Positions 36,134-46,696 of a DNA stretch of 64,000 nt are shown here, piece by piece. The notes under the pieces are model-generated. The model made no database searches and was not told the origin of the DNA. It saw nothing but the letters and a program-made list of their open reading frames with translations. Each line of letters begins with the position of its first letter. The stretch's first letter is position 1. The position numbers and the translations under genes are program-made. Source of the DNA: Dactylellina haptotyla (taxonomy: Eukaryota; Ascomycota; Orbiliomycetes; Orbiliales; Orbiliaceae); NCBI GenBank assembly GCA_031310005.1, contig CM062384.1, positions 1,426,001-1,490,000 of the forward strand. The letters are read 5' to 3'.

Positions 36134-37961
36134 ATGCCTGACCTCATCGCAGGAGCAGCTCCTCAGCCTCGCTTGATATCGATTGTAGCTGTGGCCGTAC
36201 TTCTCAGTAGTGTTAATATCCTCACCGTAGCGAGTACCGTTACCCCGACGGCGCGAGTGACATATACACTTCGTCTCCCGCCCACCGCGAAATACTACCC
36301 AAAGGATGTCGACGACCTGGTTCGACAGTACGCAGGGTCTAATGCTGATTCGTCGGGACAGCGGAAACCGGTGATGAAGTTGTTTGCCAACGGTGGGGAC
36401 GAGGGGCAGAAATACTACAATGACTTCGATTCCTTCATTTTGTTTCCACCTGGGAATCGATATCTCGAACCTGGCAAGTTGTATTTACCAGTAAATGCCC
36501 ATTTAAAAAGACAGACAGAAGATGGTAGTAAAGCTGGTTGGACAGCCTGGTTTAAATTCCCTCGGGAAGGGCTGGAGAAGCGACAGCAAAGCGATGCGTC
36601 TTGCCCGTCTGGGAATTCTGCTTGCACGAATATTCTGAAGCCAGGGTACTGCTGTCCTACGGGGACATCTTGTGTGAGCATCCAGGATACCGGGTTTGGG
36701 ACCGTTGGATGCTGTCCAAGTACGCACTGAACCTTTCAAAAACCCGATTCTCGCACCGGTCTAATCACTTCGATAATTTAATATAGATGGCCAGCCGTGC
36801 GGCAATAGTCTGAGTAATTGCGCGCCAGGGTATGCATGCCCTGAATACTCCCATCGCTTCCTATACCAACAGACTAAATATCTATACAGGTACAACCAAT
36901 GCCCTCAAGGATCCGGAGGCGGCTGCTGCCTGCCCGGATACATCTGCTCCCCCCAAGGTTGTCTAATAAACACCTCCGGGATCACACCTCCAACGACGGT
37001 AACTACGATCGGCACCATTACTGTTGGACTGGACCTCTGCCAGGGCGGTTACTACCCATGTCCCGCATCTTTAAGCTACGGTATATATAACCACCTTCTC
37101 TGTCTCATTTCTACAAACGCATATTGATAAGCAAAATATACTAATTTCATATCTTCCCGCATAAAGGATGCTGCCAAATCGGCTACCTCTGCGGCGTAAC
37201 AAACTGCCCATTCAACACTGGCACGGGCATCCCGGGTAGCGAATATGCCACCTCGGGGTTCACCGTCGGCACTTCAGCTGTAGTAGTCGCGACGACGGCG
37301 ACGACAACAGGGATAACATACCCCACCGACGGCTTCTCAACAATCGACATCGGCACGGTCAACCCCGCGAGTGTGAACACCCAACCCGCGCCGAAGATTA
37401 CGGACGCACCCGGTGCGATTTTGAGCGTGGGGAACTGCCCGGGTGGATGGCTCGCGTGCGGACCACAGTTCAACGGTGGGTGTTGTAGGGTTGGACGGGA
37501 CTGCGGCGTTAACTATTGTCCTGTGGGCACGGGTACCGGTACTGTGAATAGTATCACGACGGTGACAACGAATGGCGCCTGTCCCGGCAATTGGTTTGAG
37601 TGTCCGGCTTCGCTGTCCGGAGGATGTTGTCCTACTGGTGAGTTTTTCTTTTCTCGAAATCTATCCCCCATATCGTGATCCTATGGAGAAATATAGTGGA
37701 ATATACAGAATATGACATGGTGGCATGGATGCTAATTACATTTACCTTCCCTTCGAAGGCTACGGATGCGGAGTTTATAATTGTCCGGCTATAACGACTG
37801 TTAACGGCGGGGTCGTGGAGATCGTGAGTACCGCGCCGGCCGCGCAAAAGGTATCACCTGTGGGTAGGAGTGGAGGTATAAGAGTCAAAGGGGAGAGCTT
37901 GAGCGGTTTCGTATTGGGATTATGGGTGTCTTTATGCTTCATGTTGGGTTTTGTCCTTTGA
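36134..37961 (+). CDS. GPI-anchored cell-surface protein with five Cys modules, 497 aa
   Basis: Exons 36134-36719, 36787-36829, 36890-37080, 37167-37637 and 37759-37961, totalling 1494 nt. An N-terminal hydrophobic segment (residues about 14-33) serves as signal peptide. Two Kex2-like sites follow (HLKRQ, LEKRQ). From about residue 155 the protein is built of five repeats of a CC-x(2)-G-x(2)-C-x(2-4)-C module: GYCCPTGTSC, GGCCLPGYICSPQGC, GGCCQIGYLCGVTNC, GGCCRVGRDCGVNYC and GGCCPTGYGCGVYNC. Thr/Val-rich linkers separate them. The C-terminus ends in a Ser/Gly-rich region and a hydrophobic tail, SGFVLGLWVSLCFMLGFVL, as expected for a GPI anchor signal. Most introns fall at or near module boundaries (CCP|, SYG|GCC, PTG|YGC). 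A cell-wall role is inferred. Confidence 0.85.
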
Positions 37962-38749
37962 TATCGATAGTGCGCGGCCATTATCGATATACTTTATATC
38001 ACAAGCTGGGTCTTTCATTGCTTTATGCATCTAATGATAATCGGGCGGTCTTGCTCACATGTACGCTCCCCATTTGTAATTTATATATCATGATAAATAT
38101 ATGCGCTATGATCCTGATGTTTTCGACTTATCGATTCCTTTCTGGAGCTGTAAGATAAATTGCCTAGCTTGTAGCTTGAGAAGCTCCATCTATCCCAATT
38201 CGGTAATTCCTTCTCGTTGAGGTCGTTTCAACTTTCATCGGAAATACTACATTTTCAACACATTTCTCTTTGAGTTGAGCACAAATTTGAGGAATCTACA
38301 TCACTAAAATCCTTTTAAAGAATGGTTCGGGTTAAGAAAGTGGCCTGTGGCTGTCAAATTGCATTCGGTTGAAATATCTAGATATCTAGTTCTTTGAAAA
38401 TTCTGATAGAAAACAAATGGTTTCAGTTTGTACAAAAACCTGGCATTCGTTTACGCATTTCATGGGAGGAAGAGAAGTCAGGGAGTAGAGTGAAGAAGAA
38501 GAAGAAATGGAAGTAAATGTGAAGAGTATAGGTGAAAAAAGATTGAAGAAATAGAAATTGATGAAAAGATAAAGGGGAAAGAAGAAAGAGAAGAGTATCG
38601 AATTGTGGTCGTAATCGTCAATATCGTAATCGTACAAACATTCAAATTGTTGATGGTCATATAATTTTCGCGAAATGAGCTTGTTGATGCATCGTTTCCG
38701 GTGCAAAAACTTATCGCTTATTCAGAAGGATAGGTTTTAATGTTTCCAT
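37962..38749. other. Convergent 3' intergenic region
   Basis: About 790 nt of AT-rich sequence between two convergent secreted-protein genes. At 38465-38600 the plus strand is purine-rich (agaa/gaag words). No coding sequence is supported. Confidence 0.5.
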
Positions 38750-40087
38750 TTACCACCTTCCTCGTCTGAATCGGTAATAACCGTCATCGGTAGGTTGGGC
38801 GTCGCAGGAGGTTACTGTAACGGTCTTACCGTAACCTTCAGCGGTAACAGTTGTTCCTGGCGCGGTGACTGTGATGGTCTTTGCATTACCTTCAGCGGTA
38901 ACAGTGGTGCCTGGACCAGTAACAGTAGCGGTAGCGGTGACAGTGGTGCCAACACCCGGTGCAGTGATGGTGGTGCCCGCCCCAGTGACGGTGATGGTAG
39001 TATCAGCACCCGCCTCGGTGACTGTCGTAGCCCGGGTGACAGTGACATCATCACCTGGAACAGTAACAGTCGTTGCTTGAGTCACGCCTGGGCCGGTAAC
39101 GGTGATAGTTGCAGGTGTGCCCGGCTCAGTAACGGTAGTGGCTGGTCCGGTAACAGTGACAGTGGTATCATCGCCAGGAACAGTAACGGTAGTGCCAGGC
39201 CCTGGAACGGTGACTGTAGCACCTTCACCCGGCTTAGTAACAGTGATGGTAGTGTCGTCCCCTGGAACAGTAACGGTAGTGCCAGGTCCCGGAACGGTGA
39301 CTGTAGTACCATCACCTGGAACAGTAACAGTAACAGCCTGGGCAGTGACGGTGCTAGTCACAACCGCGCCGGTGACAGTGACAGTGGTATCATCGCCTGG
39401 CTCAGTGACCGTAGTGCCGGGTCCTGGAACAGTAACAGTAGTGGCTGGTCCGGTAACAGTGACAGTAGTATCATCGCCAGGAACAGTAACGATAGTGCCA
39501 GGTCCTGGAACGGTGACTGTAGTGCCTTCACCCGGAACTGTAACAGTGGCGGCTCTTCCAGTAACAGTGACGGTTGTGTCCTTTCCGGGCAGAGTAACAG
39601 CTTCACCAGTGACTGTGACGGTCTTTTCCTTACCTTCAGCGGTAACAGTGGTGCCTGGTCTAGTAACAGTGACGGTGGTATCAACACCTGGCGCAGTGAC
39701 AGTTGTTCCCTTTCCAGTAACAGTGATGGTAGTGGAATCGCCTTTAGCGGTGACAGTTGTACCTGGCCCAGTCACAGTTACAGGTACAGTGGCAGTTCTA
39801 CATCTTCCAGAGACGGTGGTGGTACAGGTTTTAGTAGTCGTTTTAGTGCAGGTTGTCGTTGCCGTCCTGGTACAAGTTGTCGTTTTGGTAAGATATTTGG
39901 CTACGACCGGATTTCAAGTCAGTTCAACTACCTAAAAACATATCAATAACGGGATGGAACCCATATTCTTGTACTTACTTGGCCAGCCACATTTGTACTG
40001 GTTCATCAACGCGGTGGCTTGAGCACAGTGCGCATAGGTGAGGTCGGCGCCGAGCGCGGCAGCAGCAATAATCGTGGCGAACTTCAT
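38750..40087 (-). CDS. Secreted Thr/Val-rich repeat protein, 419 aa
   Basis: Exons 39979-40087 and 38750-39900, totalling 1260 nt; the intron has a GTAAGT donor. The signal peptide is MKFATIIAAAALGADLTYA. The short N-terminal part has two Cys (HCAQ, YKCGWP). It is followed by a Thr/Cys stretch (TKTTTCTRTATTTC), then about 26 degenerate copies of a 10-14-residue unit of the form TTVTVPGPG / TTVTVPGDD / TTVTVTGPA. The end is TSCDAQPTDDGYYRFRRGRW, with no hydrophobic GPI tail. The Thr content suggests heavy O-mannosylation and the TVTV alternation suggests stacked beta-strands. A role in the cell wall or extracellular matrix is inferred. It shares gene structure and C-terminal motif with the gene at 45599-46696. 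Confidence 0.85.
38810..39830. repeat. Coding minisatellite-like repeat block
   Basis: The Thr/Val repeat of the gene on the minus strand is also visible as DNA: words like cagtaacagt, ggtaacagtg and agtaacggta recur throughout the block at multiples of three. Slippage or unequal crossing-over would change copy number in frame. Confidence 0.8.
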
Positions 40088-43000
40088 TTGCGTAGAAGGT
40101 TAATGAAAGTAGGAGCTATTGCTCTTAAGGAAAGTATAGTCTTGCGACGGTAAAGAGAGTCTTTGAAATCGAAATTTCAAAAAAGGGAATGTGGTAATGA
40201 AGCGAATGCCGCCGATGATGGCAAAACAGATGGCGACAATGCAATGGAAACAGCGAGCCGCTCTATTTATGTCCCGTACCTACGTGTGCATCGCATCTTT
40301 CAGCGCCTTACTTCTCAGAACCCATCATAAGAACAAGAATCATACGTCCGGCATGATCCGTACGTCGATTTGATAGCGTGATAGTATCAGCTCAGACATC
40401 AGAGATCACCAAAGTGGGGCCATCGGCCCATTATCCTGCGAGACGCCGTAAACCGACAATCCAACCGGCATTGTCCTATGTATTTTCAGCCTCAGAGCAA
40501 AGCTTGTCGGTTCCAAGAAGAAGTCCGCTGTTCTTTCGAACACTGACATTTTTAGTCCGAGCACCTGAGCAAGTCAAAATCAGACAGGTTGTTGCGTCGC
40601 GAAGTGATTGCAGCCGATGAAATCACGGTCCGCTGGCCTGGGCTCATACCAAGTTAACAGTGATTGCGGGCAACTTTTGTGCGGCTAGCTAGGTGTCGCA
40701 TCGAGTAAGTCAGTATGAACTAGCACGATATGAGCCCACCGAGAAACCGATTGTCTCAGAGGAAGAATATTACTGTAATGCTATTCACCGCCGAATGAAA
40801 TTATAGATGTGGGAAAGAAATTCAGGGTTCCCAGGTGATATCGAACTAAATATACGCTAGAACACGAAGGGTCTTTTGAACCGATTGGTCGGGTGCGTTG
40901 ATGGCTGGGTTTTTTGACGTTGGTAGTCAGACTCGCTTCGTCGGAGGAACCTCTCCGCAACACTTCTGATAGGGCTTCGTTGACATCTCGGGTAGACCTG
41001 TTCAGACTTCTATCAATATGCGATGTTGACAGCCTCAAAAGAGTGTAGCCTCAGGATTTATTACTCGTACGGACGGAGTAGGGCGGATGGACATGTCTAT
41101 ATCGTCGTTTTATTTGTGTCTGCTATCACCATCCGCAGCATCTAGCCAAGTTCGATCGTCATACATTTGAATGCATTCGTAACTTCTTTACTTCGATATA
41201 TCGCCATCCCTGCAGCAAGAACCACTCTCACAGGTGCGCACAAATCCGACTCAAAAACCTCTATTCCTTAGAGTGGAGGGGCTGAGTTATATGCATGTAG
41301 ATCACATAGATTTCTCATCATAGATTTCTCTATTTCTAGGTTTTTACGCTCTCTTTAATCCTCAAGCATGCGGGTCATTTGATGTATTTCCGCTCAACGA
41401 GGCTACCGCTCAATAGCCCTAGAGGCATAAAGCAATATGCTAGTATCAATGCATCAAATTGTGTTCGAGGTATATAGAAAATTTTGAACCCGTCAATCAG
41501 CCACAATCTCAGGGTACACGAGAAAAGGCAGGATTTTCTGTGACCTAGTTTCCTGCATCTCCTCTAGCCTGTCGGTTCGAAGCCGCTTAAGCTAGCTAGA
41601 CGCCCCAGACAGTTTTGAGCACATCTGAGGTCATACTTAGCTAGCTGGTCAAGCACCTCGTATATGCAGGGTCGGTGAGAGTAGCGTCTGCATCTCCAAG
41701 AAAATTTTGCTCCGATACTCTAGATGTTTGAATTGAGCTATACATCTTCTGATGTAACCTAAGGTTCAGTAACTAATAATGTGTTCTGTGTGCATGAAAC
41801 TTGTACATGTTGAAGCCTTCGCTCCTAGGAACACTGTTGGACATAACGCTTATGGAATATTGTAGAGGCACTGGACATGATGGAAGATGATCTTCGTCTC
41901 TAGCGCTGTTCGCGGTTTACGGTGTCCCAGATGATTTGTGATATGTCGGCGTGCGTCGTAGAGTCGCATTCAAAGCTAGAATTATTCTGCGGGAGCGATG
42001 TAAACGTTATAAACGCATCGTAATACCAAATTGAACATTTGCCAAGGTGACTCGCGTTGTTAACGCATGTTTAATAATGCTGTCAATTATGGGACAGGAT
42101 CTGGGGATTTCAATCCTAACCTATGACCTGATGTTCGCGTGAGCATGATGGGTCCCTAGAGCTCTAGTTGAGTCTTTGTGGGTATTTCGTGTTCTTGCGT
42201 ACTAAATTTATAAATTTCTAGTGTGGTTTTTAGAGTATTTTCCTGGGAATCCATTACTAGTGCCGAACAGAGTGCTGCACAATACTAAACTTACCGAAAA
42301 TCTAAATATCGTAGATAATATATTTTTTTTGCTAACCCAGATATGGGATATAAAACTATTTGCATTATTGATTCTAGAGGAGGCTGGCTAGCCGCTCTAA
42401 CACAGAGTTCTCGCGCGCATCGCACTACTCGTCCTAGTTAGACCTATACGCGTATCTGAGAAATACTGTACTGCAGACCCAAACACTCCTCCACATTAAA
42501 AAAGCCTAGCTAGTCACGACTTCAATGGATTTTTCGCCGACAGGGTTTACGGCGCAAAACTTTATTTATTTAGCTTAGAGAAGCTATTGAACCCGATACA
42601 ATAACGTTTTCTCCCCGTACTTCACGGAATTTTATGAACAAGGCTAATATTATTGGCCTAAATTACATTCGGGATTCATAAACTTATTTTCGTACGTAAT
42701 TTCGGAGCTCGGATGGTTCCGATAGTTTTTTCAAGACCGTCTCTTACTGCTATGGTTGCAATCCTCAATTCTTGTCCCAGCTAGTACCTAGGAACTTCCT
42801 ATGCCACCTTCATCAGAAAGCAACCTTTCTAGCTTCGCGAATCCGGGAATTTACCAAGCCACCTGTCCCGTAAACCAGGTGCTGTCAAGTCATTGAATAG
42901 GGTGGCCGCAGCGATTAACGGAAAGCCTTGACTTCTATTGGGACAACAGCAAAGTCTGGCCCCGCGAGACCAGGTAACAATAAATAACTCTAATCTATGT

Positions 43001-43448
43001 GTTTTACGATTAATTTACCGACATTATTTAAAGCTATCATTCTTAAGATGACTAGATGATGTCTAAATTTAATTCGATAAAATTTTACATGTTTATGTAT
43101 TCTGTTAATTATCGATAAACATATACGCATTAATATTTAGTAGACATCCCGTCCAATCTCGATATAGAGGTACGATGAGACTCAATAAGACAGCCGCGAT
43201 AAATTAAATATACTATTTGTAATACAAATTTTATAACAGAATTCATACAAAAATAGATTCATCAGATGATCAGATTGACCTCAAATATAACTCGTTGCCG
43301 GATACCCCATACATAATAGTTATAGCAAGCACATGAAATGTGTACAAGTGATGGGATGCAACTCGCCAACTATTGCTAGCCTGTTCCTTAAACTCGGGCT
43401 GTATAACGTGATTGTGTAAGGTGATCCTTAAAGACCGGTACTAGAAAT
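40088..43448. other. 3.4-kb gene-free, AT-rich stretch
   Basis: No supported gene. The first 500 nt are the promoter of the repeat-protein gene. From 41200 to 43400 the sequence is AT-rich with many TA steps, as in eroded repeat-derived DNA, but I see no recognisable element. A frame at 40781-41038 on the minus strand (85 codons, no ATG) is not supported. Confidence 0.55.
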
Positions 43449-44239
43449 TTAAGGCCCAGTGCTCGTAATAGTGGCTGGCAAGGCAGGTTCGAATACGACA
43501 TCATCAATGGCAATGATCGCAGTCTTCCCAGCACAGTCCACAGTCGTGCAGCTACAAGAACCATGGAGAAAGAAGGTAGCCTCTGTAGCAGTTCCAGTGT
43601 ACGTATCAGTTCTATTGAAATATGTCCAGCTTGAGGCTTGAGGCTTGCTGTTTCCGAATCCCATTCCATGCGCCATATTTGTGCCAACGAAGGTCAGTGG
43701 GTTTACGTCCTGAATATCCTCTGCTATATTGATTGCGAAAAAACAGGTGGATGGATCGACGTCGCCAAATTGGCGAATCCAGTATCCATAAGTATAGGTT
43801 TCGCCCGGGGTGATCGGAACCTTTTTACGATAGCCCAATCGGTAGTCGAATCTTGAGCCTTGTTCCATTTGGGCACCGAAGCGACTTAATCAAAGTTAAT
43901 TGTTAATGGCCATGCTTCGGAGGCGCCCTATAAATTCGAATGCACTTACTAGTAATAGTCTCCAGAGTGTGCGTTACCTGGATCACGGAACGGTCCGTAA
44001 GCAATCCGATGACTATTCTGCAACCAGGCTGTTCCCACGCCATCCCATTCAGAGTGTTGTTCGAAGTCAAGATCGCAACTATAACAGCAAATTATTTAGT
44101 CATAATTTCTCTTTATACATGCTATCTCACGATATTACTAGATTTAAACATACTTCGTTAGGCCGCGATTTTGGATAACAGCAGCACTAGTAGCCGTGTA
44201 CACGCAAAAGAGAGTGGAGAGAAGAAATGTTGTCTTCAT
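43449..44239 (-). CDS. Secreted CBM-like (galactose-binding fold) protein, 216 aa
   Basis: Exons 44154-44239, 43950-44078 and 43449-43884, totalling 651 nt, all GT-AG. The signal peptide is MKTTFLLSTLFCVYTATSA. After it the protein has the sequence plan of fungal secreted carbohydrate-binding-module-like domains: an N-terminal LDFEQHSEWDG, then HSGDYYYRFGAQ, ITPGETYTYGYWIR, a C-x-C pair (HGSCSCTTVDC) and a closing strand AIIAIDDVVFEP. The order (TPG-x-x-Y-x-x-x-x-W, then the terminal DDV strand) fits CBM4/9-type jelly rolls. There is no catalytic domain. It probably binds cell-wall or plant polysaccharide; this is inference. Confidence 0.72.
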
Positions 44240-45598
44240 TTTCGATTGAAAAGATTAGATATATTAGAATTAGAATGGTTGAAGAAGTAGAAACCCGAGT
44301 GGGGGATATATATTTGAATCTATATTAATAGCTTGTTACTTAAAAAGCTGCTGATGATTTTTCCAGAGCTTAGGGTTTCCATTCCTATATTTATATGCGA
44401 ACTCGACTGTAGATGCTTTTTGCACTTCACTAATCGCTCTAATAGAAAACGCGCAATATAGCGGACCATGGCTCGACGAAACGTTCTGCATAAGCTTGTG
44501 GGCGCATTGTGCGCATAATAGAAGCGATACCATCATATAATATATTTCCTCAAACTGCTTGACTTTCGAGAATTCATCGTATTACCTTATCTTGGAGTTC
44601 ATCGGCAGGCACGTTAAATCCGAAAGTCTTGGCTTAACTGGTGGTGGCCAGATTTCTTTTAGCTCGCTTAGCTCTGAACAAAAAGCGAGTCCAAGGATTG
44701 GTATTATAATATAACGCCTTAAGGTCCCTCCCTGCGAGCGCAAGCACGGAAAGAGATGGGGCTTTTCACGGATATCACGGATCAATGATGATGAGTATTC
44801 GTTTTTCCCTCTTTGCTTTGCTGTGTTGTGGTACATGTATACACATCGCCTATACGTTACATATGGAAATCCAAAGAATCCTGCACTGTAGTATGATACA
44901 GACATGCGATCTGTGTGGTATTTGTGCGTCGTCAACTCTTGACTGTGGATCAGACTAGGACACCTTGGCTTGATTCCATATATGGTTGATTCTTCCCGGA
45001 CAACATTATCTCTTGTGGTCCAGGCATGTTGACAATAGATATTCATTAGCTACGCGTAATTCGTAGAATAACTCGAAGGCGGCTTAAGATCGGACGTAAG
45101 TTTGTGAATACAAACTTCAGGCGTTGTATTTTTGACCTAAACCCCTTAAAATCATGTGCAGACTGATCATCTATTGTTCTTAAGTCCTGATGTTTGCTGA
45201 AGTTTATACCATAAATATCTCTGCGGGCACTGCCAGGGTCCCACGTTGTTAGCCCCTGCAAATACCGCCTATCAGCGGGCAACACAACTTGCTTTTGGAC
45301 AAGCTCACTCAGATGAAGATAGATGTCAAGCATTTAGCAGGGAAGACCGAATATATTTCGAAATTTGTATTTAACCTTTTTTTTGTATAAAAGAGAAAAA
45401 AATTCTAACCTACAAGCCTAAAAAATTTCGTGACCTTTTAAGAAAAATAATACTTGGCAGAAGGGGTAAAGAAGAAAGGGGAACAGTTATTCAATTTCGA
45501 TAGCAAATTCGTAAAATCTCCTAACGTATAGTTATAGTAATCCTTCAATCTGTACATTTTCGTAGCTATCGATTGAACATCTAATCAGGGAACTCCAT
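44240..45598. other. Intergenic, 1.36 kb
   Basis: Promoter region of the CBM-like gene and 3' flank of the next minus-strand gene. Two adjoining minus-strand frames (44582-45046 and 45046-45333) together span 750 nt but are in different frames, show no motif and cannot be joined by a good intron. I leave them as unsupported. The 45360-45530 part is AT-rich. Confidence 0.45.
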
Positions 45599-46696
45599 TT
45601 AACGGATGAAACGGCGACGACGCTTGTATCCGTCATCTCCGTAACCATCATCGGCCTTGGCGGATGGAGATGGCTGGACGGTGGTGGTGACATAGACGGT
45701 CTTGACAACTGGGTCAACAGAGACGGTCTTGACAACAGTAACTGGGTCAGGAGTGACAGTCTTGTAAAGGGTAACTGGCTCAAGGGTGATGTTCTTGATA
45801 ACTGGGTCAGGAACAACAGTGGTGGTAACTGGTGGCAAGGTCTTGGTGCAGGTGGTGTGGTAAGTCGAGACAACAGTGACCGGGGCTGGTGGGTCGAGAG
45901 TGACGCTCTTGATAACGGTAACAGGCTCAAGAGTGACGTTCTTGATAACTGGGGCTGGGATGACGGTGGTGGTGACTGGTGGGAGAGTGACTGGTGGGAG
46001 GGTCTTGGTGCAGGTGGTGTGGAATGTCGAGATGACGGTAACTGGGTCGACGCTCTTGATGACTGGGGCTGGGATGACAGTGGTGGTGATTGGTGGGAGA
46101 GTCTTGGTGCAAGTTGTATGGTAAGTCGAGATGACGGTAACTGGCTTTGGTGGGTCAAGGGTGACGCTCTTGATGACGGTAACTGGGTCCATTGTGACGC
46201 TCTTGATAACAGGCGCCGGCGTGACAGTTGTCGTAACCGGGGGCAAAGTCTTGGTGCAAGTAGTGTGGAACGTCGAAACAACGGTGACTGGGTCGACACT
46301 CTTGATGACTGGCGCCGCGGTAACGGTAGTCGTAATTGGCGGGAGGGTCTTGGTGCAAGTCTTGTGAACGGTAACTGGGTCGACACTCTTAATGACGGGA
46401 GCACCAGTTATGGTCGCGGTCGCGGTCACGGTGATCCTGATAGTGGTCGAGCCTCCAGGAATAGTCTTCGTGCATGTCTTGTGGATGGTGGAAGCTTTGT
46501 TGATATTAGAATAATTGATCCTTCTTCCGCTACGAATTCAGGTTCTACGAGAGAAACTTTACGAGTATTACTTACTTGGGATTGGACAACCACCACTCTT
46601 GAGGGCTGCTGAAGCATTCGCGCAGGTATCTCCATAGGCATACGCCGACTTTGCGGCAAGGGCAACAGCCAGAGCAGCGGAAGCGGTGAACTTCAT
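45599..46696 (-). CDS. Secreted Thr/Val/Pro repeat protein with one Cys per unit, 338 aa
   Basis: Exons 46576-46696 and 45599-46494, totalling 1017 nt. The donor is GTAAGT; the acceptor CAACAAAG is chosen because it keeps the frame. The signal peptide is MKFTASAALAVALAAKSAYA, followed by a short part with two Cys. The repeat unit is TCTKTLPPITTTV..APVIKSVDPVTVVSTFHT, present about five times after a first partial copy. Units alternate between a short type (about 34 residues) and a long type with an inserted DPVTVIKSVTLDPP segment (about 48 residues), so the true period is a short-long pair. The protein ends ADDGYGDDGYKRRRRFIR with no GPI tail. A cell-wall or matrix role is inferred. It is related in layout to the gene at 38750-40087. 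Confidence 0.85.
45700..46440. repeat. Coding tandem repeat with alternating short and long units
   Basis: DNA words such as gggagggtcttggtgcaggt, gtaactgggtcgac and gatgactggggc recur along the block, in phase with the protein repeat on the minus strand. The short-long-short-long order suggests that a pair of units was duplicated. Confidence 0.8.

Noticed and set aside
38795-39949. Plus-strand open frame of 384 codons over the repeat gene
   Set aside because: It has no signal peptide or motif. Its openness follows from the repeat composition of the gene on the other strand, which has a proper start, signal peptide and intron.
44582-45333. Two adjoining minus-strand frames that together look like a gene
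   Set aside because: They are in different frames, show no motif or signal peptide, and no good donor/acceptor pair joins them. A pseudogene cannot be excluded.
45857-46612. Plus-strand open frame of 251 codons over the second repeat gene
   Set aside because: It is a Trp/Gly/Asp-rich shadow of the minus-strand repeat.
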